From NCBI RefSeq assembly GCF_902702935.1, contig NZ_LR738855.1, forward strand, positions 1,054,001 through 1,118,000: a stretch of 64,000 nt of DNA. Direction: 5' to 3'. Below are positions 46,508-56,341 of the stretch, piece after piece (position 1 is the stretch's first letter; every line of letters begins with the position of its first letter). The notes beneath the pieces are model-generated. The model saw nothing but the letters and a program-made list of their open reading frames with translations. It was not told the DNA's origin and searched no databases. The DNA comes from Corynebacterium rouxii (GTDB lineage Bacteria > Actinomycetota > Actinomycetes > Mycobacteriales > Mycobacteriaceae). The position numbers and the translations under genes are program-made.

Positions 46508-47920
46508 CTAAACGTGAATGAAAATGAACGCAAACACCACGTTCAAAATCGTGGCAACAATCATGGGTACAGATGTACGTTTGACGAGTTTGATAGGGCT
46601 GACATTAATCGCAGTCGAAACAATAATGACTGCCGCGTTAACGGGGGACACCTGGCGCATCAAATTGGACGTTCCCCAAATTGCCGTAAGCATTTGAACA
46701 GGTAAAACGCCAGTCTGGGCTGCAAGCGACGGTACGACTTCAGAGAATGCGAAGTAAGGAGCTGTACCAGATCCCGTTAAAGCTGACATGAGTGCTGTGG
46801 AAGCAACGAATGCCAAAATGATAATTACAGCAGCGCCAGAGGATCCCTCAGTAGCATTAATCAGCATATCGATCACACCTAGTTGGGTGACGCCTTCGAC
46901 GAGTACCGCAGCTGCAACCAATAGTGCGACGACACCTGCAGCACCTTCTCCCATGCCCTTAAAAAAGAGTTTCACAGTTTCTAGTGCATCCATGAGGCTA
47001 CGATGACGGATGGATTCGATTATTAGTGAAATGAATAGAGACACAATTGTGACCGGTAAAATGCCAGCTTCAAAAGATAATAGGTCGGCGCGATGTAAGA
47101 CGGCCGTCACCAAAATAAGGAGAAGTGGTAGCAAGGGGAGGAGGGCATAGTAGGCGGGAAGTCCAGCTGCGCGACGGAGCGCGTCGTCTACTGCTGACGT
47201 GTCATGTTGAATCGACGTCGTGTCACTTGAGAGAAGCGCTGATTTGCGTTCATCTACTTTGTCGCAATGATGTTGCCAAGCCATGTGAACAAAAGCGGTG
47301 ATCACAAGAGTTGGAATAGTGGCCTTAGCAACGTTGCCGTACACATATTCTGAAATTGGCATACCCACGAGATCAGCACCTTGGATAAGACCAGCTTCCA
47401 AAGGAGTAGCGACGATGGTTGATGAGGTGACGATTATAGCGGCCACAGTGAGTGGAGTTAGACCGGCTGCGACGAGTGCTGGTAAAAGAGTAGCTACCAA
47501 TAGTAAGGAAAGTGCGGACGCTGAGGGCACGATCAGTGACAACGCAGTTCCAATGGTAAAACCGATCGGTACCATCCAGTAAGAACCGCGCATTTTTTGG
47601 AGGGGTGCAGATAAAAGAACGACTGCTTTGGCATCGGCTCCAATTGTGCGCATGTAGGAGACAAAACCAAAGAGCACCATGATGGCCATGCCAATTCCAG
47701 AAAATCTGGATTTAAAAAGTGCCTCTATGACAAGCAACTCATCGTAAAAACTATTACCAGATGGTTTGATTTCTACTGACGGCTCGGCTTTTCCGGAAAT
47801 AGCCGCAATCATAAGAAGAAGTACACCAACGAAGAAAATCGCAGCAGCAGCATTGACTTTCTTGATAATCAGGTACATCACTGCGGCGAAGGAAATGAGG
47901 GCTATGAGGAGATAAAGCAC
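46508..47920 (-). CDS. DcuC-family C4-dicarboxylate carrier
   Basis: A highly hydrophobic protein of about 470 residues with 12 or so membrane segments. It starts VLYLLIALISFAAVMYLIIKK and contains DcuC-type stretches such as IPIGFTIGTALSLIVPSASALS-like MVPIGFTIG, IIVTSSTIVATPLEAG, and SALTGSGTAPYFAFSEVVPSL. DcuC proteins move fumarate/succinate or related dicarboxylates, but the direction and substrate here are unknown. The frame is open to TTG 48004. GTG 47920 was chosen because GAAGGA lies 9 nt before it and the first helix then begins at the N-terminus. Confidence 0.82.
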   Translation of the reverse strand: MLYLLIALISFAAVMYLIIKKVNAAAAIFFVGVLLLMIAAISGKAEPSVEIKPSGNSFYDELLVIEALFKSRFSGIGMAIMVLFGFVSYMRTIGADAKAVVLLSAPLQKMRGSYWMVPIGFTIGTALSLIVPSASALSLLLVATLLPALVAAGLTPLTVAAIIVTSSTIVATPLEAGLIQGADLVGMPISEYVYGNVAKATIPTLVITAFVHMAWQHHCDKVDERKSALLSSDTTSIQHDTSAVDDALRRAAGLPAYYALLPLLPLLLILVTAVLHRADLLSFEAGILPVTIVSLFISLIIESIRHRSLMDALETVKLFFKGMGEGAAGVVALLVAAAVLVEGVTQLGVIDMLINATEGSSGAAVIIILAFVASTALMSALTGSGTAPYFAFSEVVPSLAAQTGVLPVQMLTAIWGTSNLMRQVSPVNAAVIIVSTAINVSPIKLVKRTSVPMIVATILNVVFAFIFIHV

Positions 47921-48139
47921 TATCTGAGGTCCTTCGGCATAGCGACCATCCGCGTCATGTAAGGAGTACTGGCCTTTGCTGGTGAAAACGTTCGATCTTG
48001 CCAAACTGACGCGGTGATCTCCCCGTGTGGCCTTAATCTAACACTTTCATGTAGTAACCACTTTAGCTAGAGGTTATGACCTCTGTGGAGAATATCTTCT
48101 ACTTGTGACCATTGACACGAGAAATACTACGACAATTGC

Positions 48140-48967
48140 CTAGCGATTGTCTGCGCCGAGGCGAGCGACGTGCAAGGTGAGGTAGGACACTTCTTCTGCT
48201 GTTAGAGGGGCATTCATACGTAATTCAATGATGGCCGAAAGAGCTTTGGCGCATTGCGCAGCGGTGGGGTATTGCTCGGCAATTGTGCTTGCTACCTGTG
48301 CTTTAGGTGAGTCAAGCTGTTTGTGCTCGGCCATGCGGACGAAAAGATAGCGCAGATGGGTAATAAACCGAGCGACGGAAATATCTTCTCCACTCAGTGT
48401 CGTTCCATAAAAACCGCCGATAATCTCCAAGAGCTGTTCAATAAGACCGGTCATCCGATACGTCCCAGATAGGTCTCCTACTGAAAAACCAGCATTAACA
48501 ATGTGGAGTGTTAATGCGATTGCCTCGGCTTCATCGAGAGGCTTTTGTAAATCGGCGTTAATTTCTTTGAGTAACCGCTGCGCACTATGAAAATCTTCGG
48601 CGTAAAGGTGGCGAACCTCTGCCTCTAGCGGGTACTCAACTGATTTGGTGCGAGTCGATGCTGCATGTACGTGATCGGCTAAGGCAATCACGAGAGTGAG
48701 TGTGCTGCGTAGTTTTTCTGACAAACCAGCGCGTTCCATGGCTTCGAGTACCAACCGAATGTACTCACCAGGAATAGCGGCAAGCATGAGCGCGGAGTGG
48801 TCTGGATCTCGGCCATCAGCAGGAACGAAAACGCGTGCCACCTTTGTGGGGTCGACGTCATCCCCAGTCTTAGCTTGGAATCCCAGGCCGCGGCCGGTCG
48901 CAATGACCTCTTCATCACCACGACGGGCGAGAACCACATTGTTGTTAAAAACGCGCAGAATTTGCAT
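48140..48967 (-). CDS. BglG/LicT-family transcription antiterminator
   Basis: A 275-residue protein with an N-terminal RNA-binding CAT domain (MQILRVFNNNVVLARR, VIATGRGLGFQAKTGD) and two PTS regulation domains with conserved His residues (LADHVHAAST, ALTLHIVNAGF, FLRYLF-like ITHLRYLFVRM, and YLTLHVARL near the end). It binds the RAT hairpin in the PTS leader to prevent termination. Its activity is set by phosphorylation by the permease (off) and HPr (on). It lies downstream of the PTS gene, separated by a terminator hairpin, the reverse of the usual order. Confidence 0.92.
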   Translation of the reverse strand: MQILRVFNNNVVLARRGDEEVIATGRGLGFQAKTGDDVDPTKVARVFVPADGRDPDHSALMLAAIPGEYIRLVLEAMERAGLSEKLRSTLTLVIALADHVHAASTRTKSVEYPLEAEVRHLYAEDFHSAQRLLKEINADLQKPLDEAEAIALTLHIVNAGFSVGDLSGTYRMTGLIEQLLEIIGGFYGTTLSGEDISVARFITHLRYLFVRMAEHKQLDSPKAQVASTIAEQYPTAAQCAKALSAIIELRMNAPLTAEEVSYLTLHVARLGADNR

Positions 48968-48982
48968 GAGTACTCATTCTAA

Positions 48983-49018
48983 AGCAGGGTCGCTTCCCAG
49001 AAAGGAAGCGACCCTGCT
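48983..49018 (-). terminator. Hairpin between the PTS gene and bglG
   Basis: AGCAGGGTCGCTTCC (48983-48997) pairs with GGAAGCGACCCTGCT (49004-49018). There is only a short TTT after it on the minus strand, so it may be a leaky terminator that keeps BglG levels low relative to the permease. Confidence 0.65.
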
Positions 49019-49078
49019 CTTGGCTATAAGTGACTTCGAAGGCTACCCTATAACAGGGTGCAGTATCGAATGTTCAGT

Positions 49079-51106
49079 TTATTGCGTAACAGTGAAGATG
49101 GTGTCACCCGCGCTGGCATGCTTGACGCCCGTTGGGGTTACGGCCTTCATAGCCTTGGTGTTGGTAACTGCAACGACGATGGTGGTGCCATATCCTGCTG
49201 CGCGGACCTTGTCGTAATCAACTGTGGCGAGTTTTTGCCCTGCTTCTACGCGATCGCCCTTTTGGACTGCAGGCGTGAAACCTTCGCCCTTCATCTGAAC
49301 GGTATCAATTCCGATGTGAACGAGAACCTCGACGCCGTCATCTGTCTTAATTCCGTAAGCATGTCCGGACTTCATTGCAGATTTAACGGTGCCGGAGACT
49401 GGCGAATAAACCTCTGTGCCAGCACCAGCGGTAGCCGTTGGATTGACTCCAACGCCATCGCCTAGAGTGCCTGCGGAAAATACAGGATCGGCGATTTCGG
49501 CCATAGGGAGTACCTCGCCGGTGATAGGGGAACCGACATTGCACTCACCGGCGGGCTTTACAGCTGCAGCTGCAGGCGCTGGGGTAGTAGCTGGGACTGT
49601 TGCTGCGGGAACGTCGTCAGCGTTGTCGTGACGAGCGAAGGCTTCTGCTTTTTCTTCTGCGGTGCGATAGTCGGTAATGAAGATGGCGAGGAATGCCACA
49701 GTGAAAGCGACCAAGATCGAAACCATGTAGATCCATGCGGGGTTAAACACGAACATGGTTGGGATCGAAGTAAAGACGAAGGCTTTGGTGGTAACTGGTT
49801 CGAAGATGGTGGACAATACAGCGATGGTCAAGCCACCTGCAAAACAACCGGCGAGCATACGTGGGTACACGCGCTTGAAGCGGAGGTGAATGCCGTAGAG
49901 GGAAGGCTCGGAGATGCCGCCGAGAAGACCTGCCGCAAGAGCAGAGCCAGCGGTCTGGCGCATTACGGTGTCCTTGTCGCGGATGGACAGTGCCAAGACG
50001 CCGGCGGTGGCGCCGAAGCAAGCGAAGTTCCAGGTACCCATTGGGCCTTGAATGAAGTCGTAGCCCAAGGTCTGAATGTTGATGAGCATCAAGGCGTTGA
50101 GAGGCCAGTGTAGGCCGAGTGGAACCAAGAATGGGTATAGCAGTGGAATAGCAAGTGCGAAAACGAATGGTGCGTTCTCATTCATCCACGACAAGCCAAG
50201 GCCGATACCGTTGCCAGCCCAAGTACCAAATGGGCCGATGATGAAGGCGGTCACAGGAATCATGATGACCAACGTCAAGAATGGCACGAAAACCATGTGG
50301 ACTGCGGTAGGAATGACTTTCTGGAAGCTCTTATAAACAACTGCAGCGACAGCGGCCATGATCAACGGCACGAAGACGTTTCCGCCGTAATCGGGGAAGG
50401 TCATGTTGATGCCGAAGATTGGAGCATGGCAGGTTTCGGTGCCCAAGGCTGCGTTGGTTACGCATTCAGCCGTAGAGCTCCCTTTAAGTCCAAGGAACTC
50501 TGGGGTAAATAGCGCAAACATAATGGCGGCTGGAACCCACGGGTCGATACGCAGTTTCTTACCCGCGTTGAAGGCCACCATGACTGGCAGGAAGTAGAAG
50601 ACCGAGCGCCACATCGCATCGACAAAGACCCAAGAAGCCGACTTGTCGGCTGCGCGGAAGTCGACGATGTGGAATGCATCGAGTACAGCGGTAAAAGCGA
50701 TAATGAGGGAAGCGCCCAGCAGCACGCCCAGAATTGGACGGAAAGAGTCGGATAGGTACTCAAAGAAAGAGTCCATCCATGGCAGTTTGCCCTTAGACTT
50801 TGCACGGGCAGCAGCCTTGATATCGGCATCTGAAGGAGTTGCAGAACTCATTTCAGGGAGGTGGGTCATGTCGTCGTAGACGTTGGCTACATCGCCACCA
50901 ATGACGACCTGATAATTGCGGCCGCCTTGTGGGACCGCACCCATGACCTTAGGGATAGATTCTAGGGCTGCTTTATCAACCTTGGAGGCGTCGGCAAGCT
51001 CGAAACGCAGGCGGGTCGCGCAGTGCGTAAACGATGTAATGTTGCCCGCACCACCGATGCCATCAAGGATGGCCCGAGCGGTATCTTCGCGGGTTTGCGT
51101 AGACAT
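49079..51106 (-). CDS. PTS permease EIIBCA, beta-glucoside/glucoside type
   Basis: A 675-residue permease with all three domains. EIIB has its phosphocysteine in SFTHCATRLRFEL (Cys about residue 29). EIIC has ten or so membrane segments (HWPLNALMLINIQTLGYDF, GLLGGISEPSLYGIHLRFK). An Ala/Pro linker leads to EIIA with the active His in VLVHIGIDTVQMKGEGF (about residue 597). It imports and phosphorylates a sugar, with beta-glucosides most likely given HCATRLRF and the BglG partner. Sucrose or glucose types are related. ATG 51106 follows GAAAGGAAAA. Expression is governed by the RAT/terminator leader at 51167-51220. Confidence 0.92.
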   Translation of the reverse strand: MSTQTREDTARAILDGIGGAGNITSFTHCATRLRFELADASKVDKAALESIPKVMGAVPQGGRNYQVVIGGDVANVYDDMTHLPEMSSATPSDADIKAAARAKSKGKLPWMDSFFEYLSDSFRPILGVLLGASLIIAFTAVLDAFHIVDFRAADKSASWVFVDAMWRSVFYFLPVMVAFNAGKKLRIDPWVPAAIMFALFTPEFLGLKGSSTAECVTNAALGTETCHAPIFGINMTFPDYGGNVFVPLIMAAVAAVVYKSFQKVIPTAVHMVFVPFLTLVIMIPVTAFIIGPFGTWAGNGIGLGLSWMNENAPFVFALAIPLLYPFLVPLGLHWPLNALMLINIQTLGYDFIQGPMGTWNFACFGATAGVLALSIRDKDTVMRQTAGSALAAGLLGGISEPSLYGIHLRFKRVYPRMLAGCFAGGLTIAVLSTIFEPVTTKAFVFTSIPTMFVFNPAWIYMVSILVAFTVAFLAIFITDYRTAEEKAEAFARHDNADDVPAATVPATTPAPAAAAVKPAGECNVGSPITGEVLPMAEIADPVFSAGTLGDGVGVNPTATAGAGTEVYSPVSGTVKSAMKSGHAYGIKTDDGVEVLVHIGIDTVQMKGEGFTPAVQKGDRVEAGQKLATVDYDKVRAAGYGTTIVVAVTNTKAMKAVTPTGVKHASAGDTIFTVTQ

Positions 51107-51160
51107 TCGCTTTTCCTTTCATTTATAGACGGGCTCGATCTCATGTAAAAAGCCTAGAAA

Positions 51161-51203
51161 CCACAAAAGACCTAGGGCGCTGCAATTAAACGTCCTAGGT
51201 CTT
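51161..51203 (-). terminator. Leader terminator (attenuator) of the PTS gene
   Basis: On the minus strand AAGACCTAGG (51203-51194) pairs with CCTAGGTCTT (51176-51167), followed by TTTGTGGTTT. The 5' arm is shared with the RAT, so BglG binding and termination exclude each other. Confidence 0.8.
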
Positions 51204-51220
51204 GCCCGAAGTAACAATCC
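51198..51220 (-). promoter_or_regulatory. RAT (ribonucleic antiterminator) site of the PTS gene
   Basis: On the minus strand the 23-nt element starts GGATTGTTACTTCGG (51220-51206) and ends GCAAGACC (51205-51198). It matches the classic BglG/LicT target, GGATTGTTACTG...GCAAAACC, and overlaps the first arm of the leader terminator. Confidence 0.85.
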
Positions 51221-51227
51221 ATGTTTG

Positions 51228-51257
51228 AGAATACAGCTAGCTACGCAGCAAAGACAA
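51228..51257 (-). promoter_or_regulatory. Candidate promoter of the PTS gene
   Basis: On the minus strand TTGTCT (51257-51252) and TATTCT (51233-51228) are 18 bp apart. Transcription would begin about 51221, putting the RAT at the very 5' end of a 115-nt leader. Confidence 0.4.
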
Positions 51258-51348
51258 TCGTGATGTGTATTTACCTTGTTGGAAAGGTGTGACCGTTGTT
51301 ATGCAAAGGTCTAAAGCTTGACCGATCCATTGGTATCAATGCCTCTAA

Positions 51349-51380
51349 GGATTGTTACTCTTTGTAAAAAAGCAGGTAAA
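51349..51380 (+). promoter_or_regulatory. Second RAT-like sequence on the opposite strand
   Basis: GGATTGTTACT (51349-51359) repeats exactly the first 11 nt of the PTS RAT but on the plus strand. It is followed after an A/T spacer by GCAGGTAAA, similar to the RAT 3' half GCAGGCAAA. No clear terminator follows. It would lie in a transcript running toward coaE. Confidence 0.35.
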
Positions 51381-51492
51381 GAGAAGTTTTTAAATAATTT
51401 TAGTAAGTCTGATGGGGTTAATTGGATCTGAATCACATTTTGATCTTTTCGGGGGTGGAGGGGCGTGATGGTCGTTGGGTTACAGTACGAGT

Positions 51493-52095
51493 ATGCGGAT
51501 TATTGGATTAACTGGCGGTATTGGCAGTGGCAAATCTACAGTCGCGAGGATTTGGCAAGGTTGTGGAGCAATCGTTATAGACGCTGATGCTATTGCTCGT
51601 GACCTGATGCAACCTGGGTCGAAGGTGCTTGAAGAAGTTGCTCAAGCTTTTGGCAGGGATCTCCTTGATGTGGAAGGAAAACTTCGGCGAGCGGAGTTGG
51701 CCGCGCGCGTTTTTATCTCCGAAGAGAAAACAGCGCAACTAAATTCCATTACTCATCCGGCAATTAGGTATCAGATTGGGATGGGTATCGAGCGTGCTCG
51801 GGTGGGAGGAGTTCAAGTCCTAGTGCTTGATCATCCGCTGCTGTTGGAATCTGGAATGTCGGATCTAGTGGACGATGTGGTTGTGGTGGATGTTCCGGCC
51901 GAGCTGAGAGTTCATAGGCTTGTGAAGTTGAGAGGCCTGGCGGAGGATGATGCGCGCCATCGGATAATGCGACAGATGAGCGATGAGGATCGTCGAATGC
52001 GCGCGGATTATGTGATTGATAACTCTGGATCTAGGGATGCTCTAGAGTGTTCGGCTTGTGAATTATGGCAACGTTTTGTTGAACAAGTGGAATGA
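51493..52095 (+). CDS. coaE: Dephospho-CoA kinase
   Basis: A P-loop kinase of 200 residues completing CoA synthesis. MRIIGLTGGIGSGKSTVARIW contains Walker A, followed by IDADAIARDLMQPGS, LDHPLLLESGM, VVDVPAELRVHRL and the lid RIMRQMSDEDRRMRADYVIDNSG. ATG 51493 was chosen: TACAGT at 51481-51486 lies 6 nt upstream, so the mRNA is probably leaderless. The frame's TTG 51475 lies upstream of that promoter element. Confidence 0.95.
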   Translation: MRIIGLTGGIGSGKSTVARIWQGCGAIVIDADAIARDLMQPGSKVLEEVAQAFGRDLLDVEGKLRRAELAARVFISEEKTAQLNSITHPAIRYQIGMGIERARVGGVQVLVLDHPLLLESGMSDLVDDVVVVDVPAELRVHRLVKLRGLAEDDARHRIMRQMSDEDRRMRADYVIDNSGSRDALECSACELWQRFVEQVE

Positions 52096-52155
52096 GCAGG
52101 AAGTTATGCATTTTGGAGTTGAGATTGTGATTGAGATGGCGCGGCCTTGATTACT

Positions 52156-52183
52156 GTTGCCTAACTAGATTTAGGTAGGCAAC
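52156..52183. promoter_or_regulatory. Inverted repeat upstream of the radical SAM gene
   Basis: GTTGCCTA (52156-52163) and TAGGCAAC (52176-52183) form an 8-bp inverted repeat around ACTAGATTTAGG. The inner CCTAA...TTAGG resembles half-sites of DtxR iron boxes, but a full 19-bp box is not present. It could be an operator or the coaE terminator. Confidence 0.35.
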
Positions 52184-52280
52184 TAGTTTCAAAATGGTTG
52201 ATATGGAAATCAATCAAAAGGTTGATTTGTAGATTACAGCTCAGTGGTTACTTTTGCCCCAAGCCGGAGGTCGACGTCAG

Positions 52281-53513
52281 GTGTCAACAACTTTCAACCC
52301 AACTTCGCTTCAAGTTCCTCATACATCAAGTGATGTTGCTGATTTTAAAGAGGTCCGGCACATTCGAGGAGACATTAACCTCAAACCATTCATCGCAATT
52401 TGGGAGGTAACGAGGGCTTGTGGCTTGGTGTGTCAGCATTGTCGGGCGGACGCACAGCACGAACCTCACCCTGAACAGCTGACCACTGAACAGGGAAAAC
52501 AATTGCTCTCAGACCTAGCATCATATGAACGACCTAAGCCATTGGTAGTGCTTACGGGGGGCGACCCCTTTGAGCGTCAAGACCTTGAAGAGTTGGTGGA
52601 TTACGGTACTTCTCTTGGCTTAAATGTTTCTCTGTCGCCGTCGGTCACCCCGCGTTTGATACCCGAAAGAATTCACCGACTTCATGAACTCGGCGGCAAA
52701 GCAATGTCGATGTCTTTAGATGGAGCAACCGCAGAAACGCATGATGCCTTTCGCGGTTTTAGTGGGACTTTCGACACGACGGTTGAGCGCGCAGCGGATA
52801 TTCTTCAAGCAGGTTTTAGGCTGCAAATTAATTCCACCCTTACGAAGTCCAACATCCGAGAAGCTCCAGCATTATTGAAGACAGTGATGGGGATGGGTGC
52901 AAAAATGTGGTACGTATTTTTCCTTGTGCCAACTGGGCGTGGTGCTGCCTTAAATGCGTTAAACCCTCACGAGCGTGAAGATGTTTTGCATTGGCTTGCC
53001 GACGTATCCGATCGTATTGCGATTAAAACTACTGAAGCGCCACAATATCGCCGCGTAGTGATCCAGCAGCGCTTACGGAAAGAAGGCCAGCTTGATAAGT
53101 ATCTTGGCGGTGAACTTTATCGATACCTAACCCAAAAAACTACGGAATTACTAGGGGCCCACCCAGTTCAACCACGCCGCCCACGTCCGCCGATGGCAGT
53201 AAATTCGGGATCAGGTTTTGTTTTTATTGATCACATCGGAGATGTCTATCCTAGTGGTTTCTTGCCAATTCACTGCGGCAATGTAAAACAAGCCTCAATT
53301 AAGACTATCTATTCACAATCGCCAACATTTCAAGCTTTAAGAGACCCTAACCACTGGCATGGTAAATGCTCAGTATGTGAGTTTCATGATGTCTGTGGTG
53401 GTTCGCGTTCGACTGCTTATGCGCTCACTGGTGACGTTCGTGCTTCAGATCCTACGTGTGTATATATACCGCAGCCGTGGTTAGATGCGGGTCATTCTGG
53501 CGTAGAAGATTAA
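52281..53513 (+). CDS. Radical SAM/SPASM-domain protein (AhbC/AhbD-like or TIGR04053-type)
   Basis: A 410-residue protein. The radical SAM cluster motif CGLVCQHC (C-x3-C-x2-C, about residue 45) follows [12 protein letters not shown], and [12 protein letters not shown] is the GGE-type SAM loop. The C-terminal SPASM-like cluster has CGNVK and [15 protein letters not shown]. Relatives modify peptides or decarboxylate haem precursors (AhbC/D). No precursor peptide or haem gene is adjacent, so function is open. GTG 52281 follows GGAGG (52266-52270). The open frame back to 52254 includes that SD. It is convergent with nothing and stands alone. Confidence 0.8.
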   Translation: MSTTFNPTSLQVPHTSSDVADFKEVRHIRGDINLKPFIAIWEVTRACGLVCQHCRADAQHEPHPEQLTTEQGKQLLSDLASYERPKPLVVLTGGDPFERQDLEELVDYGTSLGLNVSLSPSVTPRLIPERIHRLHELGGKAMSMSLDGATAETHDAFRGFSGTFDTTVERAADILQAGFRLQINSTLTKSNIREAPALLKTVMGMGAKMWYVFFLVPTGRGAALNALNPHEREDVLHWLADVSDRIAIKTTEAPQYRRVVIQQRLRKEGQLDKYLGGELYRYLTQKTTELLGAHPVQPRRPRPPMAVNSGSGFVFIDHIGDVYPSGFLPIHCGNVKQASIKTIYSQSPTFQALRDPNHWHGKCSVCEFHDVCGGSRSTAYALTGDVRASDPTCVYIPQPWLDAGHSGVED

Positions 53514-53562
53514 AAATTGGTGTTTCGGGCGAGAAAATGATTCAGCCACTACACTTTTGGAT

Positions 53563-55659
53563 ATGGCTTTTGCGGCGGAACATCCAGAGTTATCGGTTTC
53601 AGAATTTCGTCCGGTGGGTGATATTGAGCGTGCAGATGCGCGATTTGAGGTCATCTCCGAATATGAGCCGGCTGGTGACCAGCCAGCTGCTATCAAGGAA
53701 TTAGACGCACGATTGTCACGGGGAGAACGAGACGTTGTTTTATTAGGTGCAACGGGCACTGGTAAGTCTGCAACAGCTGCGTGGCTTATTGAGCAACAGC
53801 AGCGGCCTACTCTTGTGATGGCCCCGAACAAGACTCTAGCGGCGCAATTGGCTAATGAGCTACGTCAATTGCTTCCTAATAATGCGGTTGAGTATTTCGT
53901 TTCTTATTACGATTACTACCAGCCTGAAGCGTATATAGCGCAAACGGATACCTATATTGAAAAAGACTCCTCTATTAACGATGACGTCGAAAGGCTTAGG
54001 CACCGAGCCACCAGTTCGTTGCTGTCTCGACGCGACGTGGTGGTGGTGTCTTCAGTTTCCTGTATTTATGGTTTGGGAACTCCTCAGTCATATTTGGATC
54101 GATCTGTTGTTTTACGCGTAGATGAAGAAGTTGAACGAGATCGTTTTTTGAGACTACTCGTGGATATTCAATACGATCGCAATGATGTTGGTTTTACGCG
54201 AGGAACTTTCCGCGTAAAAGGTGACACAGTCGATATCATTCCCGCATATGAAGAGGTTGCGATCCGCGTTGAGTTCTTCGGTGATGATATTGACGCTTTG
54301 TATTACATTCATCCTTTAACTGGAGACGTTATTCGACGGGTAGACGAAGTTCGTATATTTCCTGCGACACACTACGTCGCGGGGCCAGAACGCATGGCAA
54401 AAGCTGTTGAGGATATTAAAGCTGAGTTGCATGATCGTCTCGAAGATTTAGAAAACAGAGGCAAGCTTCTAGAGGCACAGCGGTTACGTATGCGCACCGA
54501 ATATGACCTAGAAATGATCGAGCAGGTCGGTTTTTGCTCTGGTATTGAGAACTATTCTCGGCATCTAGATGGCCGACCAGCTGGGTCCGCACCGGCAACG
54601 TTGCTTGATTATTTCCCTGAAGATTTTTTGACGATTATCGACGAGTCCCATGTGACAGTTCCGCAGATTGGCGGAATGTTTGAGGGAGATATGTCGCGTA
54701 AGCGCAACTTGGTTGAATTTGGATTCCGGTTACCTTCGGCTCTCGACAATCGTCCCCTAACGTGGGAAGAATTTGAACAACGCGTTGGGCAAACGGTGTA
54801 TATGTCGGCAACTCCTGGAGATTACGAACTTGCGGCTTCGGGCGGTGAGTACGTGGAACAGGTTATTCGACCTACTGGTCTGGTAGATCCGGAAATTGAT
54901 GTACGACCGACTCGGGGCCAGATTGACGATCTCATTCATGAGATCAAACAGCGGACCGCCAAAGACGAGCGTGTATTAGTAACCACTCTGACAAAGAAAA
55001 TGGCCGAAGACCTCACAGATTATCTTCTAGAAAATGGTATTAGAGTGCGGTACCTGCATTCCGATATCGATACTTTGCAACGTGTTGAGTTACTGAGGCA
55101 GCTCAGATTAGGGGAATATGACGTTCTCGTTGGTATCAACTTGTTGCGCGAGGGTTTGGACTTACCGGAGGTGTCTCTCGTAGCTATTTTGGATGCCGAT
55201 AAAGAAGGATTCCTTCGATCAACTAAATCGTTGATTCAGACTATTGGTCGTGCAGCCCGAAATGTTTCAGGCGCTGTGATTATGTACGCAGATAAGATCA
55301 CAGATTCTATGCAATATGCGATCGATGAGACCGAGCGGCGTCGAGAAAAACAGATTGCATACAACAAGGAGCATGGAATCGATCCACAGCCGCTACGCAA
55401 AAAGATCGCGGATATCTTGGAACAGGTTCAAGAAAGTAAGGCCGAAGGTACGGCACCTTCGTCTGACGCCGTGGTTGTTTCTAAAGCGAATACGTCGTCG
55501 ATGCCCGTGGCAGAGTTGCGATCGCTTATCGACGACCTTACGACCCAGATGGGTACAGCAGCGCGGGAATTAAAGTTTGAATTAGCTGGACGTTTACGTG
55601 ATGAGATCGCCGAATTGAAGAAAGAACTTCGCGGTATGGAAGAAATAGGGCTTGCATAA
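53563..55659 (+). CDS. uvrB: Excinuclease ABC subunit B
   Basis: A 698-residue helicase-like damage-verification protein of nucleotide excision repair. Walker A is [15 protein letters not shown], the beta-hairpin region is [12 protein letters not shown], motif II is IIDESHV, the late helicase motif is QTIGRAARN, and a C-terminal UvrC-binding UVR motif is in [22 protein letters not shown] 53563 was chosen because TACACT (53550-53555) lies 7 nt before it (leaderless). uvrA is 5 kb downstream in the same window. Confidence 0.96.
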   Translation: MAFAAEHPELSVSEFRPVGDIERADARFEVISEYEPAGDQPAAIKELDARLSRGERDVVLLGATGTGKSATAAWLIEQQQRPTLVMAPNKTLAAQLANELRQLLPNNAVEYFVSYYDYYQPEAYIAQTDTYIEKDSSINDDVERLRHRATSSLLSRRDVVVVSSVSCIYGLGTPQSYLDRSVVLRVDEEVERDRFLRLLVDIQYDRNDVGFTRGTFRVKGDTVDIIPAYEEVAIRVEFFGDDIDALYYIHPLTGDVIRRVDEVRIFPATHYVAGPERMAKAVEDIKAELHDRLEDLENRGKLLEAQRLRMRTEYDLEMIEQVGFCSGIENYSRHLDGRPAGSAPATLLDYFPEDFLTIIDESHVTVPQIGGMFEGDMSRKRNLVEFGFRLPSALDNRPLTWEEFEQRVGQTVYMSATPGDYELAASGGEYVEQVIRPTGLVDPEIDVRPTRGQIDDLIHEIKQRTAKDERVLVTTLTKKMAEDLTDYLLENGIRVRYLHSDIDTLQRVELLRQLRLGEYDVLVGINLLREGLDLPEVSLVAILDADKEGFLRSTKSLIQTIGRAARNVSGAVIMYADKITDSMQYAIDETERRREKQIAYNKEHGIDPQPLRKKIADILEQVQESKAEGTAPSSDAVVVSKANTSSMPVAELRSLIDDLTTQMGTAARELKFELAGRLRDEIAELKKELRGMEEIGLA

Positions 55660-55887
55660 ATGGGTGTTTTCTAGGCCACTGTTGTGAGTATGGATATTGA
55701 ATTTTCCTATTGTGACGTGCCTTAATCCTGCTATCTGCTTGTTATAACGTCACCATTCGATTGGTATTTAAAAACGCAATATATTGTTAAACTTACAGTT
55801 ATTGCGCTTGCCTGCCATGCTCTTAATTTAGGAGTAGGCTGGCTAGCAATTAAGCATGTAACGCGAGTTCAACAATGAAAGGCTCTC

Positions 55888-56328
55888 ATGAGCGATTATT
55901 CCACCATCGTTGTCGGTACAGATGGCTCCAAGTCCTCGATGCTAGCTGTCGAGCGTGCAGCAAAGATTGCTGCTGCTATGGACTGCACCTTGGTTGTCGG
56001 CTGTGCTTATTACGAAAATAAAGAAGATGCTTCCAAGACCCTGCGACAAGATTCTGTCACTGTGTTGGGTAACGATCCAGCTCAACAGAATTTGGATAAA
56101 GCAGCTGCAGTGGCAAAGGAGATTGGCGCTACCAAGATTGAGACTGCCATTCGTCCAGGAACTCCAGTTGAGGCATTGATGGCAATCGTTCGCGAGCACA
56201 ACGCAGATCTACTCGTTGTGGGAAACCGCGGAATTAACTCCCTGACCGGTCGTCTGCTCGGTTCGGTTCCTGCTGATGTTGCACGTCAGTCGGATTGTGA
56301 CGTCATGATTGTTCACACCGTAAGCTAA
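55888..56328 (+). CDS. Universal stress protein (UspA family)
   Basis: A 146-residue single-domain Usp. It starts STIVVGTDGSKSSMLAVERA and has the ATP-binding loop VVGNRGINSLTGRLLGSVPADVA (G-x2-G-x9-GS), so it is of the ATP-binding type. The ligand role and target are unknown. SD GAAAGG precedes ATG 55888. The 228-base gap upstream has AT-rich sequence consistent with a regulated promoter but no operator I can name. It ends at a strong terminator. Confidence 0.9.
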   Translation: MSDYSTIVVGTDGSKSSMLAVERAAKIAAAMDCTLVVGCAYYENKEDASKTLRQDSVTVLGNDPAQQNLDKAAAVAKEIGATKIETAIRPGTPVEALMAIVREHNADLLVVGNRGINSLTGRLLGSVPADVARQSDCDVMIVHTVS

Positions 56329-56341
56329 AGAGCAAATACGC

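Noticed and set aside
52156..52183. A genuine DtxR box
   Set aside because: Only one half fits TWAGGTWAG. The symmetric 19-bp site is missing.
55660..55887. A GlxR/CRP site (TGTGA-N6-TCACA) upstream of the usp gene
   Set aside because: TGTGAC occurs but no matching second half lies at the right spacing.
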